This document shows, piece after piece, positions 49,689-60,783 of a stretch of DNA of 64,000 bases (the stretch's first letter is position 1; the number at the start of each line of letters is the position of its first letter). The DNA is taken from the NCBI RefSeq assembly GCF_905475395.1, contig NC_058337.1, positions 138,825,172 to 138,889,171 on the forward strand, given 5' to 3'. The notes under the pieces were generated by a model, which was not told the origin of the DNA, did not search any database, and was given only the letters and a program-made list of their open reading frames with translations. This DNA comes from Chrysoperla carnea. Lineage: Eukaryota; Arthropoda; Insecta; Neuroptera; Chrysopidae. The position numbers and the translations under genes were made by a program.

Positions 49689-50280
49689 CTACAGTTCAAT
49701 AAATTCATCAAATCCATTCCTATAACGACCTGCATTCATAGAGAAATTTTTCATTATTACAACAAATCCATTTGGTGAACTCCAACAATGTCGATATAAA
49801 TCATGAAATTTTTGAAAATTCATATCAGAGCCAACATGATTGTAGAATATGTGTTTTAGATTCATTTCATCCGTTTTGAATAGCACCAAGCAATTAACAT
49901 TGCCCCTTATGTTATGCTTTAGAACACGTGCGTAGCTCTGACATAGGTAGAAACAATCAATTTTTCGATGACGATCCATACTAAAGTATTCTCTACTTCT
50001 CTGTTGTGAATGACAGCTCACATCATCAAAAATGAAAAGACTTTTTTCTCGAGCTTCATTCAGACTAGGAATTTCACTAGTATCACTAAGTGGAAAAATA
50101 GCCAACCCCTTCCACTAATTTTAAAGTCTCTTCTAGTAATTGATATTTCGGTTAGTAAACAGATTTACTGTAAACATAAATGTTTTCAAAGTGTAAACCA
50201 TTTTCATCTTAAATTAAATTCAACATAACATTGGTTTTACCACAACCACTAGGGCCACATATTATTGTTCATAGTGAATC
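49689..50280 (-). pseudogene. Polinton packaging-type ATPase relic
   Basis: This is a fossil of the FtsK/HerA-like ATPase that Polintons share with some large DNA viruses. A P-loop stretch (GPSGCGKT) near 50255 and a Walker B-like stretch (SLFIFDDVSC) in the open frame 49689-50105 identify it. The gene is broken. Confidence 0.75.
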
Positions 50281-50671
50281 TGAAAATAGACGACCATGAT
50301 ATGTTTGTGTGTCTGTATTTTCTGGTAATAAACACCCAGAGCGGGTTGTTGTTTATGAAAATGCAATGTAACTAAGACTAAAATTTCAATACAACCCAGA
50401 GCACTTTACGATACAGATCTACATGCGTATGCTAAACAATTTAAAATTCCGTATTTTTGTAGTGTTTTTATGTGTGACACCCTACCTAAAAGATCATATA
50501 AATATGAAACAGGAATTATCAACCATGATGTATCCAAAAATAGTGTTGCACACTGTACGGTATATAAAAAGTATAAACTGCAAGCTTTGGTAACTTAAAG
50601 CCATCATAGGAAATAATTAAATATTTTTACATCATAAAAGGCGGTGTGTAGTTAATAACAGAATACCCTGT

Positions 50672-50698
50672 ATATATATATATATATATATATATATT
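50672..50698. repeat. TA dinucleotide microsatellite
   Basis: About 13 units of TA precede AT-rich unassigned sequence (50281-50900) in which I see no gene. Confidence 0.8.
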
Positions 50699-50919
50699 GG
50701 TGCGTCGAATTTTTAACACAATCCTGAATAAATTCTTTCTCAAGATGATTTTTTGCATGATTGCAGTTTATAAATGTATTTTGTTTTAATATAAAATTAT
50801 AATTTTTTTAAATAAAATTTTTTTATCTAATCTATAGTACAAGTTGATTTATTATATTCAATATAAAGAGCATATTATATGGGTTGATTGATGATGCTTG
50901 TTAGATTTGAAAACCAGAC

Positions 50920-51137
50920 CTCTTTCTAAACAGGTCTGTATCTAAACAGGTCTCTTTCTAAACAGGTCTCTTTCTAAACAGGTCTGTTTCTAAACAGGTC
51001 TCTTTCTAAACAGGTCTGTTTCTAAACAGGTCTCTTTCTAAACAGGTCTATATCTAAACAGGTCTCTTTCTAAACAGGTCTGTTTCTAAACAGGTCAAAA
51101 CCAGTATTAAACAGGTCAAAACCAGTATTAAACAGTT
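50920..51137. repeat. 16-bp minisatellite (TCTNTTTCTAAACAGG units)
   Basis: About a dozen 16-bp units of the form TCTGTTTCTAAACAGG are followed by two units of AACAGGTCAAAACCAGTATT, which is the inverse of the array at 51530-52115. Confidence 0.85.
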
Positions 51138-51334
51138 TTTTCAACCTAGTATTGAAAACTTATGAAAAAAAAAAAAAAAATATTGATTCCAATAGTGATC
51201 GTAATATAATAATTGATAAATTAAGAAGACTACATTCTACAAACATCAGAAGAGAAATACTATCTATAATCCATTACTTGAAGAAAACAAATATAATTAA
51301 ATAACAAGTTTATAATAACTTTATCAAAAATTAA

Positions 51335-51525
51335 AAAGCCGGAGTAAAATCGGTGAAAGCCGGAGTAAAATCGGCGAAAGTCGGAGTAAAACCGGAGTAA
51401 AATCGGCGAAAGTCGGAGTAAAATCGGTGAAAGCCGGAGTAAAACCGGAGTAAAATCGGCGAAAGTCGGAGCAAAATCGGTGAAAACCGGAGTAAAACCA
51501 GAGTAAAATCAGCGAAAGTCTGTAT
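51335..51525. repeat. About 21-bp minisatellite (GCCGGAGTAAAATCGGTGAAA units)
   Basis: Eight or so imperfect units of 21 bases (some shortened) are built from GGAGTAAAATCGG with GTGAAA or CGAAAGT spacers. They lie between the two inverted AACAGG/CCTGTT arrays. Confidence 0.8.
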
Positions 51526-52115
51526 CTGTTTAATACTGGTTTTAACCTGTTTAATACTGGTTTTGACCTGTTTAATACTGGTCTGTATCTGTTTAATACT
51601 GGTCTGTATCTGTTTAATACTGGTTTTGACCTGTTTAATACTGGTCTGTATCTGTTTAATACTGGTCTGTATCTGTTTAATACTGGTTTTGACCTGTTTA
51701 ATACTGGTTTTAACCTGTTTAATACTGGTCTGTATCTGTTTAATACTGGTTTTGACCTGTTTAATACTGGTTTTAACCTGTTTAATACTGGTCTGTATCT
51801 GTTTAATACTGGTTTTAACCTGTTTAATACTGGTTTTGACCTGTTTAATACTGGTCTGTATCTGTTTAATACTGGTTTTAACCTGTTTAATACTGGTCTG
51901 TATCTGTTTAATACTGGTTTTGACCTGTTTAATACTGGTTTTGACCTGTTTAATACTGGTTTTGACCTGTTTAATACTGGTTTTGACCTGTTTAATACTG
52001 GTCTGTATCTGTTTAATACTGGTTATAACCTGTTTAATACTGGTTTTGACCTGTTTAATACTGGTCTGTATCTGTTTAATACTGGATTTAACCTGTTTAA
52101 TATTGGTCTGTATCT
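51526..52115. repeat. 21-bp minisatellite (CTGTTTAATACTGGTTTTGAC units)
   Basis: About 28 tandem 21-bp units come in two main variants (GGTTTTGAC and GGTCTGTAT). Because the unit is seven codons long, it produces a false 193-codon frame. Copies are very similar, so the array is young. Confidence 0.92.
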
Positions 52116-52117
52116 GC

Positions 52118-52341
52118 TTACAAACCCAAGAACATATCTACTAAAGGACTACAACAACGATGATATAAAGGGTGGTTTCTATGCCGAAGAATTACAAAAA
52201 GTTCACGATCCAAACATTTATTTAGTGGAAAAGGTCTTAGCTAAACGTGGATCCAAAGTTAAAGTCCGGTTAGGGTACGACTCTTTACACAATTCATATA
52301 TTGACAAAAAAGTCTTATTTTATAGTGGACCGTTTTTATGA
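52118..52341 (+). pseudogene. Second Polinton integrase C-terminal relic, inverted relative to the first
   Basis: This fossil fragment parallels 48376-48594 in opposite orientation (YLLKDYNNDDIKGGFYAEEL) and shares the flanking ATAGTGGACCG stretch. It points to an inverted duplication within the element, or to two nested or joined element ends. Confidence 0.75.
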
Positions 52342-52479
52342 ACATACTTGTAACAATAAAAAATTTGTCATAGTGGACCGCTTTTGTGAACATACTTGTG
52401 ATTTATAAAAAAAAAATAAAAAATATCACATTGTAAAAATATTATTTTTATTGTAAAATTTTATCTCTAACATATAAAA

Positions 52480-52648
52480 ACAGAGTTGTATTATAATAAT
52501 ATTTAAAAAATATATATTTATAAATTATCGAAAATACATTATAATTATTATTCTGAAAAGTATAAAACAGAGTTGTATTATAATAATATTTAAAAAATAT
52601 ATATTTATAAATTATCGAAAATACATTATAATTATTATTCTGAAAAGT
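52480..52648. repeat. Two tandem copies of an about 83-bp unit
   Basis: ACAGAGTTGTATTATAATAA at 52480 and again at 52567 starts two nearly identical AT-rich units ending in TATTATTCTGAAAAGT. Confidence 0.88.
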
Positions 52649-53060
52649 GTCCATTGTCATCATCATCATCTTTCTTCATAAGATAATTTTCAGTCATTTC
52701 TTTCACTTGAACATAGTCGGATAACTCGTTTGATGTAAATACACTGTAGTAAGATTGTTCAAAAATGGATAGTCCTACAATTCCATCTGTTTGTCCAGAG
52801 TGGATATTTTTTAAAATCCAGTTCCAAATTTGTTTGTCTTCATCGTCTGACGATGGGGAAAATTTCACTTCTAAGTCCATTTGTTCTACCTTATCAATAA
52901 GGTAGTTTAAAGTTTCCGGTCGACCACATTTAATTGCCATATTAACTAATGTTTTAAAATACTTTGTTAACACATTGTTTAAAGTACTTAAACTACAATT
53001 ATCTTTAATCATATTAACAATACAGTTGTTATCACTATTATGATTACCAAAGTCTTGCAT
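52635..53060 (-). CDS. Polinton-borne acidic frame, function unknown
   Basis: This 141-residue frame (MQDFGNHNSDNNCIVNMIKD...) ends in an acidic run (KKDDDDDNGHFSE). It lies downstream of the polymerase blocks on the same strand. No family is recognised. Confidence 0.45.
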   Translation of the reverse strand: MQDFGNHNSDNNCIVNMIKDNCSLSTLNNVLTKYFKTLVNMAIKCGRPETLNYLIDKVEQMDLEVKFSPSSDDEDKQIWNWILKNIHSGQTDGIVGLSIFEQSYYSVFTSNELSDYVQVKEMTENYLMKKDDDDDNGHFSE

Positions 53061-53260
53061 TTTGTATGTTTAAACTAACACTAAATTGTTTTCTATAATA
53101 ATTCAACCTAACTATCAGTTTTTTGACACCCCCACCACTACTCTATCAATTGTTCATGCGCACTACTCTATCAATTGTTTGTACACCTATCACAATACCG
53201 AACCACTTTGAGGATCATCACAACAGCAGGACACATTTCTGAAACAACAGCAAAAATTAG

Positions 53261-56200
53261 CTAAATATTAAAAACAAAAAATATAAAATACTTACACTCA
53301 ACAAATAATGCTATAGTGGCCCCATGGTTTTGTTTCACATGAATTGTGAGTAATGTATCGTTTTTGGTCAAATGGTGATAAGCCCACTTTCTGCTGTTTG
53401 ATGGTATGTAAGCGGTGTCGCTTGGATTGGATGCTTTGCTGAACATGGTAAAAGTTACGGTTCTCAAGCAAACACCGCTTATAGTCCTCAAAAGTAAGTT
53501 TTCGGATAGCTGACTTCTTGAGACCCTTGGATCGTTTAGTCTCTTTTTTATTTTGCACCCGAATAGCATACATTTTGCTACGTAATCCGACAAATTCTAG
53601 CATAACATCACCATTATTTTCATCGGACATTAAACCCTTGACTTTCTTATTACGTAGTGGCATACCATAGATGTTGTCGGGTGCATAGTCAGCCGTATCA
53701 AAACGATTAATATCCTGTTTCATGACCTCATAGACGTCAGTATTTTTCACGCTATAAATTAGACTATCGGTGTCTGTGTATAATAACCTAACATTTGTGG
53801 GGTTGTACCGTTGGTACATGTAGTTGTAGTGGAAGTCATACACAAACGTTTTCGATATGTCTAAAATTGTGAAGCCTATGTAGATGGGTTTGTTGAAACG
53901 TATCTGTGATTTTTTCATTTCAACAATACTGACGTCATTGTCGAGCACCATCATACTGTGAAAATTGGGATTGGCAATTAATTTCTTCACACCATGTTTT
54001 CCATCCCAATTTTTTCGTATGTACACAACCCGATGTTTCCTCACATTCTCCATGGTTTTACCGAAGATGGCATTAATCATGAGTTTGAATAATGCTTTTT
54101 CAAACTCATTTGAGGCGTTCTTGCGCATCTCGGTATTGAAATCAATATATGGTTTCAACCATGCAGATTGATCGAATTGTAACACACGGTGGTATTTTGT
54201 TACCTTAACACCGAGTTGTGTATACAGTTTTAAATTCCTGTAGTGCACGACATAGTTGGTCTTATTGTAAAGGGTTGACAGAAGATATTTTTGTTTTGAT
54301 CCAGGTGGTTTCGTTGTCTCCGGACATGGCGGTAAATCGCTAAAGTTATCATGTAGATGTTGGGGTATTTCAAGGTCTACTTCTAAAATGTACCCGACTG
54401 GTGAATCATCTGCAACATCCTCGATGTTTGGTGTGTCGACCCACTTAAAATTTCCTGTTGGTAGGTATCCACACATTGCTGCACCATATAGGTTCACCAC
54501 ATCATAATACATAAGGTAGACATCTTCTTGAGTTTTATCATACCCCTCTTCCATGTACTTATTGTTTGCCTTAGCATAGCGATTAGAACATTGACTTACA
54601 CCGCCTCTGATTCCTTTCTCGATAAACAACAAGTCATCAATATCCGTGAACAATTCCAATTTGATATTGGTGTATTTCAACATGGCGCTCCACGTATAGC
54701 CAGGAAGTGTGTAATAGTGACTAGGATCAAGACTATAGCTATGAATACAAGTGTTACGGAAATTTTCAAAAATATCCGCAAGTAGTAACACATCAGTTTT
54801 CATATACAGGTCTGAATAATCACCTAGTGTATGTAAATTGAATGTGTTCCATACCTGTATCGCATGGTTATAATCCTCATCCGTTATGTGTTCATCTGTC
54901 AACACACTGTAGAACGCCTCCTTTGGTGGTAATTTTGTCTCTTGGAGACGTCCCCAGCTACTCATGTATTCATATGGAAATACACCTTTTCTCGTCAGCA
55001 ATTGAAATTGTTCATCATTACTGACCTATAAAAAATTAAAAAACAAATTACAACCCTGTATTAAAAATTATTTATTTTTTATCATTTACCTCTTTATGTA
55101 AAATGGATTTTTTATCATTATCTAAATATGAGGCCAGATTTTCCAACTTGTCTGCGAGAAATCGGAAGGAATCAATGAATCTTAATTGAATGTCCGAGAC
55201 GTGCTTTGTGAAACTGATGTACTTTTCTTTGTTGATGGGCAACACATCAACTTGACCGTCGATTTCCGTCAGCAGAGCTTCAATAATAAAATGCGAATCG
55301 TATCCACTTAAGTTGTGCATCACAACAGGTATCACCCTTGAATCTTGATAATGCAGATTACAAAATTGGTGTGCTGCTCCACGGTAGATACCTAAAATAG
55401 ATTAATATAAAATTAGATGAAATTAAAAAATAATAAATAAATTACATTACCTGTGCGATGTGAATGGTCGCGAACACGTATGGAATTGGATACGAAATCT
55501 TTACCACAAATGTGACACTTCTCTGCTGACATAAAATCCAGTTCTTGTTCGACGGTGAGCGGATACATTGGTTTAACGTGTTTTATTTTTTGCTCTAATG
55601 AGTACGCTACTTGTTCCAGTTCATGAACAAACCACTTGACACAATCAGCACCACGGTATGCCTTATAAAACGATTGGTTGGGATCATGGGTACAATGAAC
55701 ATAGTAACCTACACTGTAGGGTACATGTTTTTGAATATTTTTTGTATAAGACCCATGATCCATTTCCATGTCTTCATGATGTTGTGGTACCAATAACGCC
55801 TCAAAGTCAGCGTACACCATATACTCAACACGTTCCTTGCTGTTGAAATCTTTGAACTCAACGAACCGCTCGTCATCAGTTTCAGGCATTCGTACCCGCA
55901 CTGCTTCTTTCTCACCACAATTTACTGAATGCTGTTGGAGTTTGACTTCTGTAGCAAAATAGTTGAGACATCGATCACATAAATAAATTTTATGCCTATC
56001 ACTCTTTACACTCGATCGACTCAACTTTGCTAAATTTTTTATCCAGCAAAAGTGGTGACTGTTCCCATTCTCCACAGCCAATAGATGAATTTTCTTCCCC
56101 GCAGTGTTCGAACTAACGCGTACAGGGAAAATTTCTAAATCACGTAGAAACGTATCTTTGTAGCCGTACACATTAATCGATAGCTGCGGGTTCATCTTTT

Positions 56201-57186
56201 CAAATTTATTAATTTGATCCAGAGACATGGGGAACTTTAATCCATCACATTTTAAATGATGTTTATAGTGCGGGTACTTAGTTAAACGCTGAGGATTCCT
56301 TTCAACCGGGTAAAGTGCTGACATTATCGACCATAGAAAACAATGTTGGTCTTTATTCTGGACATTAACCACAGCCAATTTATTTTTGATGACTGGTGGT
56401 AGTTCACAAAAAGTCCCAGCTGTGATCGGAGAGTACTTATTCATGTGGACTCGAATATTTATGATCATGTCAAGAGCCCAACCGCTATCGCGTTCCTGGA
56501 ATTCTTCCAATTTTTTCAGCAAATAGTTTTTGACATGATCATTGTACCACTCCTGCATGTCCGTTGTCAGATACATTTCCTTGGCCGACGTTATAAAAGT
56601 TTTCAAATCCTCCTCTTTGGTGATGGGCTTAATAAAATTGCCCGTGAACATAATATACACCTGAAAAAAAATTCAAGATCTCATTAGACTATTTAAATTA
56701 TAAATCTTAAATTTTACTTACCTTGAGGGGATGCTTCACTAGCTCACGCCGAACGTGTCTTCTAAACATTGGAAATGCCCGGTTGAAAAATATATTTGGA
56801 TCTTTATAATCCAAATTTGTAATCATACCAGTCTTCACCCTGCCCTGATGGTGGGTTTCAATTGTCTCCCAGATTAGATGTCGATTTTGTTTTTTGGTGA
56901 CTCCACCACCTTGCTTAACTAAATCTAATCGCAGTCGGTGAAGTTGCCGCTGGTATGATTTACAAAGTCCAATATTAGCTTCAAGACGCAGAGGATTTTC
57001 TTTCTTTAACATCAACATCTTTTTGAATAAGCGGATGTTCTGCTTATTAAGTATCATCCATCGCTCAGCTTCCTCCACCGTCTTGATGAGCCTCAACGCT
57101 CTCTCCACTTTCTTCATCATATCAGTGCTACCACCTTGAGGTACCGCGTTTAGCGTTTGCATAACATTTTGTTCGTAGGTGTCCAT
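53261..57186 (-). pseudogene. Polinton protein-primed DNA polymerase B, coding blocks with intron-like gaps
   Basis: Coding blocks lie at about 56707-57186, 55413-56660, 55072-55335 and 53298-55001. The last holds polymerase motif A (LMYYDVVNLYGAAM), motif B region (FEKALFKLMINAIFGKTMEN) and motif C (LLYTDTDSLIY). The block at 55413-56660 has a Cys/His cluster (CDRCLNYF...H) and an exonuclease-like start (YMVYADFEALL). Short AT-rich gaps between blocks look like introns, which some Polinton polymerase genes have. This is treated as a fossil; the gene marks the element as eukaryotic. Confidence 0.88.
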
Positions 57187-57381
57187 CTTTCAAAAAAATT
57201 ATATTTAAGTTTCACAATATTATTTAAAAAATTTATACACTTACCGTTATATTTTCAAATACTAAGCAAAATATACGTTACCGAACCGTTCAACACTAGA
57301 GTTAACTAGCAAATGAGTAATATTTGTTTTTTTTATAAAATATATAGACTAAGTTTAGAATAATAAATATATCAAAAACAA

Positions 57382-57384
<3 letters not shown>

Positions 57385-57450
<66 letters not shown>
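57385..57450. repeat. AAT trinucleotide microsatellite
   Basis: About 22 units of AAT/TAA lie between the polymerase blocks and the right repeat array. Confidence 0.92.
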
Positions 57451-57452
<2 letters not shown>

Positions 57453-57599
57453 TAACGTAAAAAATATATGCGGAAAAAACTAACTGAAGCAAAGGTGAAT
57501 TTCAAAAGAGATACTTCAACAGCTACGTACATCACTTTTTATAGCATTATCCCCACCACTAAAAAAGTTGTAATTTGATATTTTTATAATCGTAATTCA

Positions 57600-58864
57600 A
57601 ACTAATTATTTTTTCTTGGAATTCAGACAAGTTTAAACAAGTTCAAACAAGTTTGAACATGTATTTTTATTATGTAAATTTCAAGTGTCATATTACATTG
57701 CTTAATCATAAAAAAATATTAACATCCGGTCACGTATCTTGAATTTTATCATGTATACTTAAAGTGTCAAATTACAATATTTTTCAAGGTTAGATGATAT
57801 CTATTTCAACATATTCTTGAAAATTGCAGACTCATAATATTCTTTTCTTGGAATTCAGATTTGCAAATTATTATCTAACACGTTCAAGTGTCATATTACA
57901 TTGCTTAATCATAAAAAAATATTAGCATCCGGTCACGTGTTTTGACACATGTAAAATTATTTCAAACAAGTTTGAACTTGTTACAAGATGATGATATCAT
58001 ATTTTTCAAGGTCAAATCTATTTCAACATATTCTTGAGAATAGCTGACACGTGTAAAATTATTTTAAGATCAAAGTCCATTCAAACAAGTTTGAACATGT
58101 ATTTTTATTATGTAAATTTCAAGTGTCATATTACATTGCTTAATCATAAAAAATATTAATATCCGGTCACGTGTTTTGACACATGTAAAATTATTTCAAA
58201 CAAGTTTGAACTTGTTACAAGATGATGATATCATATTTTTCAAGGTCAAATTAACATATTCTTGAAAATTGCTGACACGTGTAAAATTATTTTAAGATCA
58301 AAGTCCATTCAAACAAGTTTGAACATGTATTTTTATTATGTAAATTTCAAGTGTCATATTACATTGCTTAATCATAAAAAAATATTAACATCCTGTCACG
58401 TATCTTGAATTTTATCGTGTATACTTAAAGTGTCAAATTACAATATTTTTCAAGGTTAGATGATATCTATTTCAACATATTCTTGAAAATTGCTGACTCA
58501 TAATATTCTTTTCTTGGAATTCAGATTTGCAAATTATTATCTAACACGTTCAAGTGTCATATTACATTGCTAATCATAAAAAAATATTAGCATCCGGTCA
58601 CGTGTTTTGACACATGTAAAATTATTTCAAACAAGTTTGAACTTGTTACAAGATGATGATATCATATTTTTCAAGGTCAAATTAACATATTCTTGAGAAT
58701 AGCTGACACGTGTAAAATTATTTTAAGATCAAAGTCCATTCAAACAAGTTTGAACATGTATTTTTATTATGTAAATTTCAAGTGTCATATTACATTGCTT
58801 AATCATAAAAAAATATTAACATCCGGTCACGTGTTTTGAATTTTATCATGTATATTTAAAGTTT
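57600..58864 (-). repeat. Right internal AT-rich repeat array of the Polinton-like element
   Basis: This array consists of the same units as 46131-46720 and 48800-49550, in opposite orientation, adjoining the right terminal repeat. Three higher-order units of about 650 bases can be followed. Confidence 0.87.
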
Positions 58865-60148
58865 TGAACTTGTTACAAGATGATGATATCATATTTTTCA
58901 AGGTCAAATTAACATATTCTTGAAAATTGCTGACACGTGTAAAATTATTTTAAGATCAAAGTCCATTCAAACAAGTTTGAACATGTATTTTTATTATGTA
59001 AATTTCAAGTGTCATATTACATTGCTTAATCATAAAAAAATATTAACATCCTGTCACGTATCTTGAATTTTATCGTGTATACTTAAAGTGTCAAATTACA
59101 ATATTTTTCAAGGTTAGATGATATCTATTTCAACATATTCTTGAAAATTGCTGACTCATAATATTCTTTTCTTGGAATTCAGATTTGCAAATTATTATCT
59201 AACACGTTCAAGTGTCATATTACATTGCTAATCATAAAAAAATATTAGCATCCGGTCACGTGTTTTGACACATGTAAAATTATTTCAAACAAGTTTGAAC
59301 TTGTTACAAGATGATGATATCATATTTTTCAAGGTCAAATCTATTTCAACATATTCTTGAGAATAGCTGACACGTGTAAAATTATTTTAAGATCAAAGTC
59401 CATTCAAACAAGTTTGAACAGGTATTTTTATTATGTAAATTTCAAGTGTCATATTACATTGCTTAATCATAAAAAAATATTAACATCCGGTCACGTGTTT
59501 TGAATTTTATCATGTATATTTAAAGTGTCAAATTACAATATTTTTCAAGGTCAAATTAACATATTCTTGAAAATTGCTGACTAATGTCAACGTCCCGCCC
59601 CCCGTTCACTCCATTCACTCTCCGTCAAGCGCCACTATTGGTCAAAGCCAATGACGTCACCTGGTAATTCCCCGTTTATGCTTAGGCAGCCATTCCCCCA
59701 CACCAATTCAACCACACCTCCCGACGTCATCTTGATTTTTACAGCGCTACTATTGGTCAAAGCCAATGACGTCATCAATGCTTAGGCAGCCATTATTCCC
59801 CAACACCACACCTCCCAACGTCATCTTGATTTACTATTGGTCAATGCCGAGGTTTCCAACATTCACCTAGGTTTGCCCTTTTTGGAAAAGTGTACCATCC
59901 AACTGGACCAAAACGTACATGATGTCAACGTCCCGCCCCCCGTTCACTCCCCACCACTATTGGTCAAGCCCCGTTTATGTCATCCCTCACCCCCACCACA
60001 CCTTCCAACGCCATCTTGATTTACTATTGGTCAATGACGTCATCTATCCCCTCCAACTTCCGAGGCTTCCAACATTCACCTAGGTTTGCCCTTTTTTGAA
60101 AAGTGTACCATCCAACTGTGCTGAAAGTGGGCTGACTCTTCTACTACT
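58865..60148 (-). repeat. Right terminal inverted repeat of the Polinton-like element
   Basis: It mirrors 44854-46130 and ends CTTCTACTACT, three bases longer than the left tip, before the ATTATA duplication. Confidence 0.9.
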
Positions 60149-60406
60149 ATTATAAGCACAATATTTTATTTCATTATTTATAATTTTAGGCAGAAAAAAT
60201 TTTATTTTGTGATGAATATTTAATAATTCAAGCAGGTTAATTTCATATTGTAGTGGATAATATATTCCAACATGCTTTACTTTTAACTGTTTTAATAAAT
60301 TACTGACTTGATTTAGTAAAGAAGTTTTTGTTAAATCAGAATTTATTTTATCTATATTTTTCGTTAAAAGCTCCTTGAAATGCAAACGTGATTCTTGTTT
60401 ATTCAT
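60149..60406 (-). pseudogene. 5-formyltetrahydrofolate cyclo-ligase, 5' part (split by Polinton)
   Basis: This is the N-terminal half of the MTHFS-type enzyme (MNKQESRLHFKELLTKNIDKI is split: MNKQESRLHFKEL, LTKNIDKI). It contains LLKQLKVKHVGIYYPLQYEINLLEL, the first Rossmann-like part, and continues to IKYCAYN. It starts at ATG 60406-60404, overlapping the stop of the RDD gene (TAATG), so both belonged to one operon with coxA. The 3' half is at 44584-44853. Confidence 0.9.
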
Positions 60407-60780
60407 TATGACTTTACTAATTGTGTATCAAATACTAAATCATGGAGCATTTTTTCGTCTTCCCTAAATATCATCATAATAACGCTTATTATAAAAAGTA
60501 TACCAGTTAAATTAATCACATAAAAAGCGACAAATCTAATAAATGCTTCACTACCTTTAAGAGTAGTTCCATCTTGATAAACTACTTTTAAATCTAGTAA
60601 TTTTTTCCCAATAGAGGCTTGTATTTTTGAAGATTCTAGGTAAGAAAAGTAAAATCCTGAAATAATAAAAAATAAAGCAATTTCTATCATCGTGTCTTTT
60701 AAAAATGCTATAGTCAATGATAGCAATATTCCAATTATAATTTTATCAATCAAGAAAGCAAATAATCTTCTGAGAATCAT
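60406..60780 (-). CDS. RDD family membrane protein
   Basis: This 124-residue protein has three to four hydrophobic segments. The RDD family usually carries an Arg near the N-terminus (MILRRLFAFLIDKIIIGILL, with FLID for the AxxxD motif) and conserved Asp residues. GKKLLDLKVVYQDG is typical of the central loop. Some RDD proteins act as transporters, but the role here is unknown. The frame is open. It starts 3 bases after the coxA stop and overlaps the cyclo-ligase start, giving a coxA-RDD-cyclo-ligase-C26 peptidase operon. Confidence 0.88.
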   Translation of the reverse strand: MILRRLFAFLIDKIIIGILLSLTIAFLKDTMIEIALFFIISGFYFSYLESSKIQASIGKKLLDLKVVYQDGTTLKGSEAFIRFVAFYVINLTGILFIISVIMMIFREDEKMLHDLVFDTQLVKS

Positions 60781-60783
60781 AAA

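Larger units (their letters stand above)
44854..60148. mobile_element. Polinton/Maverick-like element, 15.3 kb, degenerate
   Basis: A eukaryotic Polinton-type element sits in the bacterial cyclo-ligase gene. Tips are AGT...ACT, with a 6-bp target duplication ATTATA (44848-44853 and 60149-60154), both hallmarks of the class. Terminal inverted repeats run for about 1.28 kb and merge into AT-rich repeat arrays. Recognisable parts are a protein-primed type B DNA polymerase in blocks separated by short intron-like gaps, a packaging-type ATPase relic, and two integrase C-terminal relics. Some small frames also remain. I see no capsid or protease gene. It is a broken fossil with several breaks. The clean duplication and matching terminal repeats suggest a fairly recent insertion of an already reduced element. 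Confidence 0.92.

Noticed and set aside
50920-52115. Regularly spaced repeats that could suggest a CRISPR array
   Set aside because: The units are contiguous tandem copies with no unique spacers and lie in a eukaryotic element; no cas genes are present.
51563-52144. A 193-codon open frame with a repeated LILVCIC pattern
   Set aside because: It is the translation of a 21-bp minisatellite whose unit length is a multiple of three; there is no independent sign of a gene.
57302-57535. A frame with a long run of Tyr
   Set aside because: It is the translation of an AAT microsatellite.
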